From Microbulbifer sp. MI-G (GTDB taxonomy: Bacteria; Pseudomonadota; Gammaproteobacteria; Pseudomonadales; Cellvibrionaceae): DNA of 64,000 nt. The translations under genes and the position numbers were made by a program. Below the pieces are notes generated by a model, which was not told the DNA's origin, made no database searches, and saw only the letters and a program-made list of their open reading frames with translations. Positions 44,903 to 54,147 of the stretch are shown piece by piece; position 1 is the first letter of the stretch; each line of letters opens with the position of its first letter. The stretch spans positions 2,159,501-2,223,500 of the forward strand of contig NZ_CP098023.1 in the NCBI RefSeq assembly GCF_030440425.1, in the 5' to 3' direction.

Positions 44903-46066
44903 TTACAACGCACAAGCAATAGGTTGTATTTCAGCGTAGTCGGGATATTTTTCAGTACTGCTTTTACACCACCGACACTCCATATTTGCCTCAATCGGCA
45001 ATTTCTTAAAAGTCATGTGCAGAGCATTAATGCTTAATACATGACCGAGTAATGGTACCCCAATTCCGAGTAACCACTTAACCGTTTCCGTAGCCATTAG
45101 ACAACCGATCACACCCGGAACAACACCTAAAACTCCCGCTTCGCTGCAAGAGGGAGCCAATTCCGGTGGCGGCGGTTCCGGATAAAGGCACCGGTAGCAG
45201 GGCGTAGAAGGTTTGACACCGGGTGCAAATACTGACACCAATCCTTCGAAACGATAAACTGATCCATGTATGTTCGGAATCTTTAATTTGGTACAAGCGT
45301 CTGCTATTAAATAACGTGTATTGAAATTATCTGTACCATCGATAACGACATCGTAACCCTCGAATATCGATTCGACATTATCTCTATTAAGCCGATTTTC
45401 GATGGCAATAACGTCAATATCGGTATTCATCTCCTGTAGCCTATGCCTGCTAGCCTGTGCCTTTGCGCTATCGAGATCATCTTCCGTATACATCACTTGG
45501 CGCTGCAAATTACTTAACTCGACCTTATCGTCGTCTATCATAGCCAAGGTACCAATCCCCGCTGCCGCCAGATATAAAGCCACCGGGCTGCCAAGACCAC
45601 CGGCACCAACAATCAGTACCCGGCTGTCTCTTAACTTCAGTTGACCCTCGAGACCTACCTCTGGCATCAACAAGTGCCGTGCGTAACGCGATTGTTCGTG
45701 ACTAGCCAGAATACGGGGTTGACAGCTTGGCAAATCCGACGCTTTCCAAGCGTCAAATCCGCCCGCAAGGGAAACGACATCCCGATAACCCAGTTCTTGC
45801 AACTGATGGGCGGCTATAAGAGATCGTTTACCCGAGGCACACATCAGTATGATTGTATCTTTGGGTTGAGCATATTGTGAGATCCGTAACTCCAAAAAAG
45901 CCCGCGCAATATGCTTTGCGCCCTGCGCCGTGCCGGATTCTATTTCCCGATCTTCACGTATATCAAACAGCTTTGATGTATCGTCACTAACTAATTTTAA
46001 AGCAGCCTCGGGCGTAATTTCTTTGACGGATGTCTGTATCTTTTTAAAAAAATCGTTTGTAGACAT
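44903..46066 (-). CDS. Rhodanese-E1 (ThiF/MoeB-like) sulfur-carrier activating enzyme
   Basis: A 387-residue two-domain protein. Residues 1-110 are a rhodanese domain with the persulfide loop CASGKR (Cys 76). The rest is an E1-like adenylating domain: VGAGGLGSPVALYLAAAGIG near residue 150, MIDDDKVELSNLQRQ, DGTDNFNTRYLIAD, the APSCSEAGVLGVV crossover segment and two CxxC pairs (CYRC, CRWC) that should bind zinc. In MoeZ/MOCS3-type fusions the rhodanese is C-terminal; here it is N-terminal. It should adenylate the C-terminal Gly-Gly of the sulfur carrier encoded two genes upstream and turn it into a thiocarboxylate. Its place in the operon points to sulfur insertion into the polyketide product rather than housekeeping. 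Confidence 0.9.
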   Translation of the reverse strand: MSTNDFFKKIQTSVKEITPEAALKLVSDDTSKLFDIREDREIESGTAQGAKHIARAFLELRISQYAQPKDTIILMCASGKRSLIAAHQLQELGYRDVVSLAGGFDAWKASDLPSCQPRILASHEQSRYARHLLMPEVGLEGQLKLRDSRVLIVGAGGLGSPVALYLAAAGIGTLAMIDDDKVELSNLQRQVMYTEDDLDSAKAQASRHRLQEMNTDIDVIAIENRLNRDNVESIFEGYDVVIDGTDNFNTRYLIADACTKLKIPNIHGSVYRFEGLVSVFAPGVKPSTPCYRCLYPEPPPPELAPSCSEAGVLGVVPGVIGCLMATETVKWLLGIGVPLLGHVLSINALHMTFKKLPIEANMECRWCKSSTEKYPDYAEIQPIACAL

Positions 46067-46131
46067 GTGCGCTCATCCCTAATATTTATTATAACGATAA
46101 CGCGGTTAGCGACTTCCCCGCACTGATATCT

Positions 46132-46599
46132 CTAACGCGGTATATCCATATACAGCATCACCATTGCCACTGTATTGAGAAGCCCACAGACAAAAATAAC
46201 ATAGGCTCTATACATATAGTATTGATAAATCGCCCAGGCTTCGCCACTGGAGGAAACCTGCAACTTTGGCCAACTGGAAAAGGTTCCATACAGAGTGAAC
46301 CCGATCATTATTGATAAAGCAAAAGATCGCAATCCCAAAAAGAATATTTCTATATTACCTTCAGGTGGATGTAGTATCGCCAGACCGGCACTTGTTGTGA
46401 GCTGTAAAAAGATGGCAAGGTATACCCAAAAAAATATATTTGAACCTTGCCCGACAACGAATCGAAAAGGAAATTTCCCATTTTGAGCCATAGATTTAAT
46501 AGCGGGCCAATCTATAATTGACCCCATAAATACGGCTCCCACCCACATTGCATTACTTACAGCATGCACACTTAGAAGAAAAATATAGAAGTCTTCCAT
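46132..46599 (-). CDS. Four-helix membrane protein
   Basis: A 155-residue protein with about four hydrophobic segments, starting LLSVHAVSNAMWVGAVFMG and containing FFWVYLAIFLQLTTSAGLAIL. The His-rich first helix recalls DUF2269 or CopD-like proteins, but this is weak. The ATG at 46599 lies 2 bases after the stop of the sulfur-carrier gene. A TTG 6 bases earlier would overlap that gene; the ATG is preferred. It is inserted between the sulfur carrier and its activating enzyme, so the three are presumably expressed together. Confidence 0.72.
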   Translation of the reverse strand: MEDFYIFLLSVHAVSNAMWVGAVFMGSIIDWPAIKSMAQNGKFPFRFVVGQGSNIFFWVYLAIFLQLTTSAGLAILHPPEGNIEIFFLGLRSFALSIMIGFTLYGTFSSWPKLQVSSSGEAWAIYQYYMYRAYVIFVCGLLNTVAMVMLYMDIPR

Positions 46600-46601
46600 T
46601 T

Positions 46602-46883
46602 TCAACCACCAGCATTCGACATCAATATAGTCAGCTCATCGCCGTCTTTTATGGGGGCCGACAACCCGCCACGTTGTTTTACATCCCTCTCACCCAAAAA
46701 CATCCGCAAAAAAGGTCGCAGTTCACCGTCATCGATTACTCTCTCGCTGATATCATTCGACAGTGAACAATCATCCAGTGTGCGGAACAGATCCATCAAT
46801 GTATCGCCCTCAACATCCACTTCGACAATACCCGGCATAAATTTTTGTAGCGCTGAAGGAAAATTCAGTTTTATACTTTTCAT
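46602..46883 (-). CDS. ThiS/MoaD-like sulfur carrier protein
   Basis: A 93-residue beta-grasp protein with the family pattern: IKLNFPSALQKFM at the start, VDVEGDTLMDLFRTLD, then a FLRMFLGERDV...IKDGDELTIL stretch and the exposed C-terminal Gly-Gly (MSNAGG) directly before the stop. The Gly-Gly end is where an E1 enzyme forms the thiocarboxylate, so no trimming protease is required. AAGGAG precedes the ATG. It lies between the E10 thioesterase and the rhodanese-E1 gene. Dedicated copies of such carriers in biosynthetic loci, for example thioquinolobactin, deliver sulfur to secondary metabolites. Confidence 0.9.
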   Translation of the reverse strand: MKSIKLNFPSALQKFMPGIVEVDVEGDTLMDLFRTLDDCSLSNDISERVIDDGELRPFLRMFLGERDVKQRGGLSAPIKDGDELTILMSNAGG

Positions 46884-46973
46884 TTGTTTATTCTCCTTAT
46901 AGGGAATACAGTTGTAAGATGACGACTTTATTGCTCAATATAAAATCAATCAGATCTCAATTATTAAAGATAA

Positions 46974-47432
46974 CTATTTCTCGATCATGTCATAGCTATC
47001 TATGATGTCGAGCATAGAGTCGGGGAAGGCAACTGCTCTAATTTTTCCATCGATCTCCTGCATGGCAGCTGTGCCCTGCGAACCAAGGCATACGAGTTTG
47101 CGCTCGCCATGGTTATCCTCTTTATAATAGCGAAATTGGAGCATCATCTTCTCAGTTCCCAAAACACCTATATTCATATGCATAACTACTTTGTCAAATG
47201 CGTACAGCTGATCCAGGTACTGACAAGAAACATCCAGCGTAATCAATTTCAAACCATTATTGATTTTTTCCAATACATCTGTGCAGTATTCCTGGATGAA
47301 CATCTCCCGACAGCTACCCTGCCACACAACGAAGTTAGCAAAGTAAATATTTCCAACCACATTGGTTTGTTCAAATGTGGTGAAAAAACTGTATTCAAAA
47401 AATGCACCCTCATTGGTTCTCACAATAGGCAT
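46974..47432 (-). CDS. E10: Enediyne-type hot-dog thioesterase (E10/TEBC)
   Basis: A 152-residue hot-dog fold thioesterase closely matching SgcE10/CalE7: FFTTFEQTNVVGNIYFANFV, WQGSCREMF, LITLDVSCQYLDQLYAFD. The Asn in VGN and the Arg in SCREMF correspond to the catalytic or binding residues known in CalE7. It releases the polyene from the PKS in known systems. The ATG at 47432 has GAGGAG 7 bases upstream and overlaps the PKS gene end by 23 bases. A GTG 30 bases earlier has no such site. Its coupling to the PKS is a hallmark of the cassette. Confidence 0.93.
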   Translation of the reverse strand: MPIVRTNEGAFFEYSFFTTFEQTNVVGNIYFANFVVWQGSCREMFIQEYCTDVLEKINNGLKLITLDVSCQYLDQLYAFDKVVMHMNIGVLGTEKMMLQFRYYKEDNHGERKLVCLGSQGTAAMQEIDGKIRAVAFPDSMLDIIDSYDMIEK

Positions 47433-50400
47433 ATTCCAACTCCTCTTCTTCACACAGACCACTTAATACGAGGTACTTATCCCTACTGTTCAGTGGAATC
47501 AAGCTTATCCAATATTGCCCCCCATGAGCGCCAACCAAAGCCCAACCGCGATTAGCGGAAACGAGTTTGGGATTTTTTAATTCAGGCCAAAACCGTTTTA
47601 TCTCGCTCCAGGTCTTAGCTCCGCTATCATCGCTCGCTTCAAACCAGTCTTTAAGCTGTTCTTGGGTCACCTGCGAGTCGATATTGACCACCCGGACTCT
47701 ACAATCCAACGGATTTGAATTCACCGTTAACACCAATTCATGCGCTTTATCTGCCACCACGGAAATAGTGTCGACGGCACTGTACCGATTCAGTATCTCT
47801 CCCAACCGATGGCCGATATAAGCCGGCAACAGATCCTTATGCAGAGTCTGATGAATTTGGGCTCCGGATACGGGAGTCAAAGTCAAGCCCTGCCAATATT
47901 GGAGCAACTGACCATGTGCATCGCGCAATTGTGCGTTGACTAAAAAGCCATCTTTCCAGCGCCGCACTTGCTGGGTTTCAATATGATAGGGGGTTTCGTT
48001 ACTCTCAGCGATATAGGAGATTGACTCTACGCTGGACGGCAAAATACTCTCGTGGGGTATTGCCGCCTGGTGAGCGTGAATCACAGCGTCGTTAATCCCT
48101 ATGTCGCCCAATACGAGATCCAGAGAGTATTGTCCTCCCCAAGTAAGCTCTTGCTGCCTTGCTATCTTGCCTTGCACTCCAAGGTGTGTGATTTTTTGAA
48201 AACTATCGATACAGCGAAACTGACCGGTATGGAACAACAATGGCTCGTATACATCAGCGACGGGATTTATAACCAGATTTTCCTCGCAAGCCTGGAAGGG
48301 TGGAAGCTTTTGTTGCGCCTGGGGACTGAGTAGCAATCGGGCTTCATAGCAGTGGCTGTTGAAGCGATTTTCTCCGCTTTGCACACTGCTCCATAGCTGG
48401 TTGTCACTAACTCGCACAGCACTGACGCGTATACGTCTCGTGCCCTGTTTTGGTATCAGCACCGGTTCGCTGATATTTAAATCCTGAATGGTATGGATTT
48501 TTGCCCCAGGTACCAACGCACCGGCTACTTGCGCCATGGCCTCAAGGGCAATGACTGTGGGCAATACACACTGGCCAAGATAGACATGATCTTTGAGATA
48601 GGGATCCTGCTCGAAGGAAAGTTCACTGTCTGCTACCAATTCAACCCCGGCGTGGTAGTGTTGCACATGTTGCAGAAAACGATGAGAAGGCAGCCTGCTG
48701 GCAGTAAATTTAAGAGTGTTCAATCCTGCGTATCGTCCGCAAATCAGCGTGCGCAAAGATATGGGAGTTTGATGCCTGAGCAGCGCATCAAGCGCCTCCA
48801 GCCCAGTTTTCACTGGAATTGATGACACGCCGATGGCTGATAATTGACGCTGCATGCCATCGGCGCTACCCATACCGATCTCCGACCACACAGACCATTC
48901 GAGCACATGGCAGCGGGTATCCGGGTGGCTGGCCCCATAAGTCTCTATCAGCTCCGCCATCTCTTCGTTGGCCTGAGCATAGTCTGCGTTGCCGTGCATG
49001 CCGCTTTCCGCGATGATGGAGCCATAGCCCACAAGTAATTTCAAGGCGGGCAGCTGTTCAAGCAGGTTGGCCAGTCCAGCCACTTTTGGGCCGGCGGTTG
49101 TTTTAAAATCCTGTTGCCTGAGTTCACCCAGTACTTTTGGCTGGTTGATGCCCGCGGCATGTAAGACGGCGGAAATTTGCCCCCCCTCTTTTTGAATAAG
49201 GCCTATTACTGCTGCCAGCGCCTGGGCGTCGCACACATCCACAGATACATAGCTGGCCCGAATTCCCTCTTGAGACAGTTGTTGTATACGTTTGCTGAGT
49301 TCCGCATCTTGAGAGAGGTTTCTCCGCCCCAGCAGTACAATGGATGCGCCCGTGGTTTTCGCCAGGTGACAGGCGGATACATAGCCCAGTCCGGAACTGC
49401 CGCCGGTTACCAGGAGCCGGTCTTCCGAGGTGAGTAGTGAGGATGCAGCCCTCCTGTCTAACTGAATCCGCTGCCACTGTATCTGCAGGCGCCGGGAATC
49501 ACTATCGTATTCTATTTCATGCCAGCCTACACACAGAGACGCCTCCACCAGGGACCGGTCTATCCAGCGCGTGTCGGCGTCGGGAAAGCGCAGATAACAC
49601 ACGGGTATGTGGCTGTTCTCAAGGTGCCAGGTGCGCCAAAGGGGTGCCATATTCGGGGCATCTCCAGCTTGTATCACAACCACGCAATGCAGTTCCCGCT
49701 TGGCCAGTTCAACCAGTTCACCCAGCATTGCGTCATCGATGATGCTATCTTCAGATAGTCCGTAAAAGACAAGTTTACCCACCTGGGCTGCAGGATCCCT
49801 GCCATGCTTATCCAGGGCCTGCCGCCATTGGGGAAGTATCGCTCCGCAGTAAGTCCAGTTATTTATGGCTTCCTGTCGGGAAACCAAATCCATCGGCGGC
49901 AATTGTTTTTTAACCGCTTCAAAACAATGTACCCAATTGGGTAATGCCTCCAGGTCTACTTCTGCAATGGAGTCTACGGCTCGGGCATCGCCAGCGCTGT
50001 CAGCAATCAGTTGTGCCAGCTCACTCAACCGACTGTCGGTGTTGGCCAGCAGGGCGGCGGTGGAATAGGCCTTATGCTCCTTGCCAAAGTGTTTGACAAT
50101 TTTTGAAACAACTTCTGCAACAGTAAGAGAATTGATATGTAAATCAGATAAAATCTTGTCGTCGTTCTGAATTGATGCTACAGGAATTTCCAGGCGATCA
50201 CCGATAAGCTCTTTGGTATACGCCAGTATCGCAGCGGGATTATCACCATTACTGACGTCGTCACCTGCGACGAATTGCTCTCTTATACTGCTCTGTTTGC
50301 TGGTCGCTTCCATGGACTTGGCTGCGCGCTCCCGCAGCCACGCTTTATAACTTTCATCGTCAGTAATCAGTTCGCAGGGACTGGTAAGAAAATCAAAGGA

Positions 50401-53142
50401 CCAATTCCAATTCATCACATTTTTTTTCAAAATAAGATGGTCAAGTTCAGCAGCATCACTGCTTCCACTGACAAATTTCAATGCCAATAGACTTAGCAAT
50501 GGAAAGGTGGAATTTCCGCCTATATCCATAGCAATAACTGGTTTCGCACTATAATTTTTCAGTGTACTGGTCAGTGAGTTTCCAGGTCCCACCTCTACAA
50601 ACAGGTCGATCTCCGATTGCGCCAGCGTGATCGCCTGGTAAAATTGCACCGGATCACAAACCTGCTTTACCAGTAGCGACCGCCAGGCCGACGCTTCAGT
50701 GATGTTTCTCCCCGATATTGTGGAGATAACTCGCCTGGTGGGCTCCTGAAAATTCAGTTCCGACAAGCAGTCAGCGAACGGTTTATTGACCGATTTCATC
50801 ATTCTGGAGTGGAAGCCATGAGAAACCGGAAGAAGCGTGCAGAAATGGTCGGAGGTGATACGCTGTTGTAAAGCCTCTAATTTATCGACAGCACCGGCGA
50901 GAACGGTATCGTTGGGCCCGTTATAGCAGGCCACTTCAACATCGAACTTCTGAGCCAGCTTCAACGCCATTTCACTGGGAGCATGCAGGGCCAGCATGGC
51001 ACCGCCGGCTTCACCGCCGGAACTCATCAATGCACCCCGTTTTGTCGCAAGCGAAACCGTATCTTTGATACCTAGGCATCCCGACCAGCACAGCGCCACC
51101 AACTCACCGACACTGTGTCCGATGGCGAGTTCGGCCTGGATATCGAATTTTTCCAGAATCTGCAAAGCATTTAAGCTGCCACTCACAACTGCAGGCTGGG
51201 CAATAGCGGTATCCACAACACTACCATAGGCACCTCGCTTTTTTATCGAGGTAAAGGCTTCTTCATTGTCGAGATACCGTTTGTAAGCTCCACTGTCTGG
51301 GTAAACAGGGGCACCCTGTCCGGGAAACAGCAGACCAATGCGCGCTTCTGCTCCACTCCCGCTATAGGCTATACCCTGTTCCAAATCAAAATAACTATCG
51401 ACACCACTTTTTATTTTTTTAATCAGGTCAAGAATTTTTTTATTGAGTACAATACCATTTTTAGCACCGTTGTCGATGACCAGCGCAGCTCTGTACATAC
51501 ACTTCTTGTCTGCTATCTCGGGCCGCCCGCATAAGTAGGAAGACAAGTCTGTCAGCTCGGCATTGGATGCCTGCCAAGCGAAATTCTTGAGTTTTTCCAG
51601 TTGCCCTAACAGCTTATCTTGATTGGCTTCAGCCACGGGAAAAATATTTGCGTCCTGCCAGGTATGGTTGATATTGGAGTTATCACCCAGAAGGCCCTTA
51701 TGACTTAAAAACGCAAGTCCCTGAGCTGAATCTGAATCACTGTCTCCAGCCTCTAGGGTCAAATGAGTATTGATACCGCCGAATCCCATGGAGGAAACGC
51801 CCGCGCGATAGGGATTGAGACCTTCATAGGCGAGGAGCCGGTCCGATCGCTTCAACAATAGGGCATTTTCTTTTAGCAGTGGATGCAGTGTGTCAGTGGG
51901 TATACCCGGCGGCAGAATTCTATGCTTCAATACCAATGCCGCTTTAATCACACCCGCGATCCCCGCAGCACCCTTGGTATGGCCAATCAGGTGTTTTACC
52001 GAGCCGATATAAACGGCCTCATTCCGATCTGTCTTTCGCAACAGACTCAACACGGCACGCAATTCGGCTTCATCACCCACCGCAGTGCCGGTACCATGCC
52101 CTTCAAAGTAACTCACGGTGCCGGCGTTATAGGGAGACTTTTCATAGGCACGATTCAGGGCCAGTGCCTGAGTTTCAGCTTTGGGGCGGATAATTGCACC
52201 GCCGCCATCCGAGGATACCCCCCAACCCTGAATTGTTGCATAGATATTACAATCGAATCGACGTGCCTTTTCCTCGGTCATGACCAGTATCATCCCGCAG
52301 CCCTCGCCGGGCCAGAATCCCTGACTGTACTGATCAAAAATCCTCATTTGCTCGGGGGCCAGGGCACCGGTTCGTGAAAAACCGATGATTTCAAACGGAT
52401 CGATACTTAGGTCCACACCACCGACCAATACTGCATCAAATCCTCCGGCCTGCAGGGCATCACAGGCCTGAGTGACGGCCAGCAACGAGGAGGAACAAGC
52501 CCCATCTACGGTGAAACCACCACCATTAAAGTCAAAATAGTTGCAAATACGCCCGGCAATGGTATTGGCTAGGCCTCCCGCCAGACTATCCGCGTCTGGC
52601 TCAGGAAAGGGACTCTTATATAGCATTTCGAGGTCGTGCATAAAATGATGTTTGGCTTCTCTGCTCAACCCAAAATCCTGCTGCTCCCAGATTTGACTCA
52701 CGACACGAGCGACATAGGGCCATCGCAAGCGCATATTATTTGCCCGGGTAAATTCGCCGGCAAGTGAGTTACCCACTACAACGCCTATACGTTCCTTGTT
52801 CAGGCCGAGGCCGTTGGGAAAACCGGCATCCTCCAGGGCACCGTTGGCCACATCCAGGGCCAACCAGTGTGTCATATCTGTTTGCCGAAAAGTTGACTCA
52901 GCAATTCGATAACTCAGCCGATCAAATGTGTATTGATTGAGTACCGCAGCCTGGGTTGAATATGTATGATCTCTAGCGCCCGTATCGGTATTGTGATAAT
53001 CATCCAAATTAAGACGCTGTTCTGGAATGCGCCGAAATTGCTGGCGTAGATTCAATACGGTATCCAAAAAATCACTTTTATTGTGTATACCCGCGTACCG
53101 ACAATCAATCCCAACAATAGCCACTGAGCTATGTTCTATCAC
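47410..53142 (-). CDS. pksE: Enediyne-type iterative type I PKS (PKSE)
   Basis: A 1910-residue synthase in the order KS-AT-ACP-KR-DH-C-terminal domain, the layout and length of enediyne PKSs. KS: DGACSSS with Cys 216, then EGHGTGTAVGDE and KHLIGHTKGAAG. AT: GHSVGE with Ser 677. A single ACP with HINSLTV (Ser 1005), unlike the tandem ACPs of PUFA synthases. KR: TGGSSGLG and Tyr 1388 in DYAQANEE. DH: DHVYLGQCVLPT with His 1519. The tail resembles the integrated phosphopantetheinyl transferase, but the metal-binding acidic motif seems lost (NPLDCRVRV). GTG at 53142 is the likely start, with AGGAG 8 bases upstream; a TTG 30 bases earlier has no site. It should make a polyene from malonyl-CoA. Confidence 0.93.
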   Translation of the reverse strand: MIEHSSVAIVGIDCRYAGIHNKSDFLDTVLNLRQQFRRIPEQRLNLDDYHNTDTGARDHTYSTQAAVLNQYTFDRLSYRIAESTFRQTDMTHWLALDVANGALEDAGFPNGLGLNKERIGVVVGNSLAGEFTRANNMRLRWPYVARVVSQIWEQQDFGLSREAKHHFMHDLEMLYKSPFPEPDADSLAGGLANTIAGRICNYFDFNGGGFTVDGACSSSLLAVTQACDALQAGGFDAVLVGGVDLSIDPFEIIGFSRTGALAPEQMRIFDQYSQGFWPGEGCGMILVMTEEKARRFDCNIYATIQGWGVSSDGGGAIIRPKAETQALALNRAYEKSPYNAGTVSYFEGHGTGTAVGDEAELRAVLSLLRKTDRNEAVYIGSVKHLIGHTKGAAGIAGVIKAALVLKHRILPPGIPTDTLHPLLKENALLLKRSDRLLAYEGLNPYRAGVSSMGFGGINTHLTLEAGDSDSDSAQGLAFLSHKGLLGDNSNINHTWQDANIFPVAEANQDKLLGQLEKLKNFAWQASNAELTDLSSYLCGRPEIADKKCMYRAALVIDNGAKNGIVLNKKILDLIKKIKSGVDSYFDLEQGIAYSGSGAEARIGLLFPGQGAPVYPDSGAYKRYLDNEEAFTSIKKRGAYGSVVDTAIAQPAVVSGSLNALQILEKFDIQAELAIGHSVGELVALCWSGCLGIKDTVSLATKRGALMSSGGEAGGAMLALHAPSEMALKLAQKFDVEVACYNGPNDTVLAGAVDKLEALQQRITSDHFCTLLPVSHGFHSRMMKSVNKPFADCLSELNFQEPTRRVISTISGRNITEASAWRSLLVKQVCDPVQFYQAITLAQSEIDLFVEVGPGNSLTSTLKNYSAKPVIAMDIGGNSTFPLLSLLALKFVSGSSDAAELDHLILKKNVMNWNWSFDFLTSPCELITDDESYKAWLRERAAKSMEATSKQSSIREQFVAGDDVSNGDNPAAILAYTKELIGDRLEIPVASIQNDDKILSDLHINSLTVAEVVSKIVKHFGKEHKAYSTAALLANTDSRLSELAQLIADSAGDARAVDSIAEVDLEALPNWVHCFEAVKKQLPPMDLVSRQEAINNWTYCGAILPQWRQALDKHGRDPAAQVGKLVFYGLSEDSIIDDAMLGELVELAKRELHCVVVIQAGDAPNMAPLWRTWHLENSHIPVCYLRFPDADTRWIDRSLVEASLCVGWHEIEYDSDSRRLQIQWQRIQLDRRAASSLLTSEDRLLVTGGSSGLGYVSACHLAKTTGASIVLLGRRNLSQDAELSKRIQQLSQEGIRASYVSVDVCDAQALAAVIGLIQKEGGQISAVLHAAGINQPKVLGELRQQDFKTTAGPKVAGLANLLEQLPALKLLVGYGSIIAESGMHGNADYAQANEEMAELIETYGASHPDTRCHVLEWSVWSEIGMGSADGMQRQLSAIGVSSIPVKTGLEALDALLRHQTPISLRTLICGRYAGLNTLKFTASRLPSHRFLQHVQHYHAGVELVADSELSFEQDPYLKDHVYLGQCVLPTVIALEAMAQVAGALVPGAKIHTIQDLNISEPVLIPKQGTRRIRVSAVRVSDNQLWSSVQSGENRFNSHCYEARLLLSPQAQQKLPPFQACEENLVINPVADVYEPLLFHTGQFRCIDSFQKITHLGVQGKIARQQELTWGGQYSLDLVLGDIGINDAVIHAHQAAIPHESILPSSVESISYIAESNETPYHIETQQVRRWKDGFLVNAQLRDAHGQLLQYWQGLTLTPVSGAQIHQTLHKDLLPAYIGHRLGEILNRYSAVDTISVVADKAHELVLTVNSNPLDCRVRVVNIDSQVTQEQLKDWFEASDDSGAKTWSEIKRFWPELKNPKLVSANRGWALVGAHGGQYWISLIPLNSRDKYLVLSGLCEEEELEYAYCENQ

Positions 53143-53150
53143 CTTGTCTT

Positions 53151-53155
53151 CTCCT
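53151..53155 (-). promoter_or_regulatory. Ribosome binding site fixing the GTG start of the PKS
   Basis: AGGAG lies 8 bases before the GTG at 53142 on the minus strand. It supports that start over the TTG at 53172, and puts the conserved VAIVG motif of the KS close to the N-terminus, as usual. Confidence 0.65.
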
Positions 53156-53200
53156 ATAAACCCACAAGACAATTCTTTAATTTTACGATGTAAACGCTAA

Positions 53201-54136
53201 TTATGATGAGGGTAGTACATTGCCTGCCAGATTGGCTTGCACCCGTTGTCTTTCGAACCACAGGCTCAGCATGATAAACAGCCCGCGCGACCCGGTAACG
53301 ATGGTTACGGCAAAAAATATGGCAAAAACAACATGGAAGTACATCAGAACTCCATACGCCATGGCGATAGAAAAGCCGAACACAATTTGCGGTATAAGTT
53401 TACTTGGCGAAGTCATCGGGTCGGTAATCATGTAGAAGGTAAAGAGTACAAAGGCTGGAGCGGTGATCATGGTAATTTCGGCAGCCATTTGCACAGGATA
53501 TAATTGACCGCGAAGAAAAGCCTGAAGGAAAAAGCCCGATACCCAAGCCAATATGATCGCCATACGCTTGGTGAGAAACAAATTCATTCTCATACCTAAT
53601 AATGCAATAACGATGAGGACCAGCCAATCCCAAAATCCGCTATAGGTTTCAGTGAACTGATACACAATAATATTTGCCCATGGGGCCACTAGGAAAATTA
53701 CTGCAATACCGAAATTGGATGGGTTGAAAAAATGTTGATATCGGCTCCCGTTCTTGTAGCGAAAAACATGTTTTGAACCGATCGCCAGGACAACTGCAAA
53801 AACCATCATCAAGAGGCTGTCATTTACATATATGAGAAATGATATAGTGATCGCAGTCATGTGGGCGGGCAACATGAAAAATACAAAACCGCTCCAGCCA
53901 TTGCCTAGATACCGCGGCCTTCTCTGTAAACACTTCGCATCGATATATTCAAACAGAATTGCTGAAGAGTATCCCGCCATTAGGGCGACCGCCATTTGCA
54001 TTAAAGACTGTTCAAAACCTAGAAAAGCGTGGCCAAATACAGTTAATACGGTAGCTAAACTTGCGCTGTTTATTAATGCCATCTTTAAATTTGGCGGCCC
54101 TACAAATAAATCTTTAAGTGTACTCACAGTATCCAT
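53201..54136 (-). CDS. E5: Enediyne cassette membrane protein E5 (UnbU-like)
   Basis: A 311-residue integral membrane protein with about eight helices. It contains HFFNPSNFGIAVIFLVAPW and FYMITDPMTSPSK, the conserved blocks shared by enediyne E5 proteins and the RnfD/NqrB family of redox-linked membrane subunits. In known enediyne loci E5 always accompanies E3, E4 and PKSE; its reaction is not established, and a redox role is suggested by the RnfD similarity. It lies 58 bases upstream of the PKS start and 11 bases downstream of E4. Confidence 0.9.
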   Translation of the reverse strand: MDTVSTLKDLFVGPPNLKMALINSASLATVLTVFGHAFLGFEQSLMQMAVALMAGYSSAILFEYIDAKCLQRRPRYLGNGWSGFVFFMLPAHMTAITISFLIYVNDSLLMMVFAVVLAIGSKHVFRYKNGSRYQHFFNPSNFGIAVIFLVAPWANIIVYQFTETYSGFWDWLVLIVIALLGMRMNLFLTKRMAIILAWVSGFFLQAFLRGQLYPVQMAAEITMITAPAFVLFTFYMITDPMTSPSKLIPQIVFGFSIAMAYGVLMYFHVVFAIFFAVTIVTGSRGLFIMLSLWFERQRVQANLAGNVLPSS

Positions 54137-54147
54137 CCTTAACTGGG

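Noticed and set aside
47410..53142. PUFA synthase (PfaA-type) as identity of the large synthase
   Set aside because: There is only one ACP, KR and DH are in the same chain, and E3, E4, E5 and a CalE7-like thioesterase accompany it. PUFA loci have tandem ACPs and different partners.
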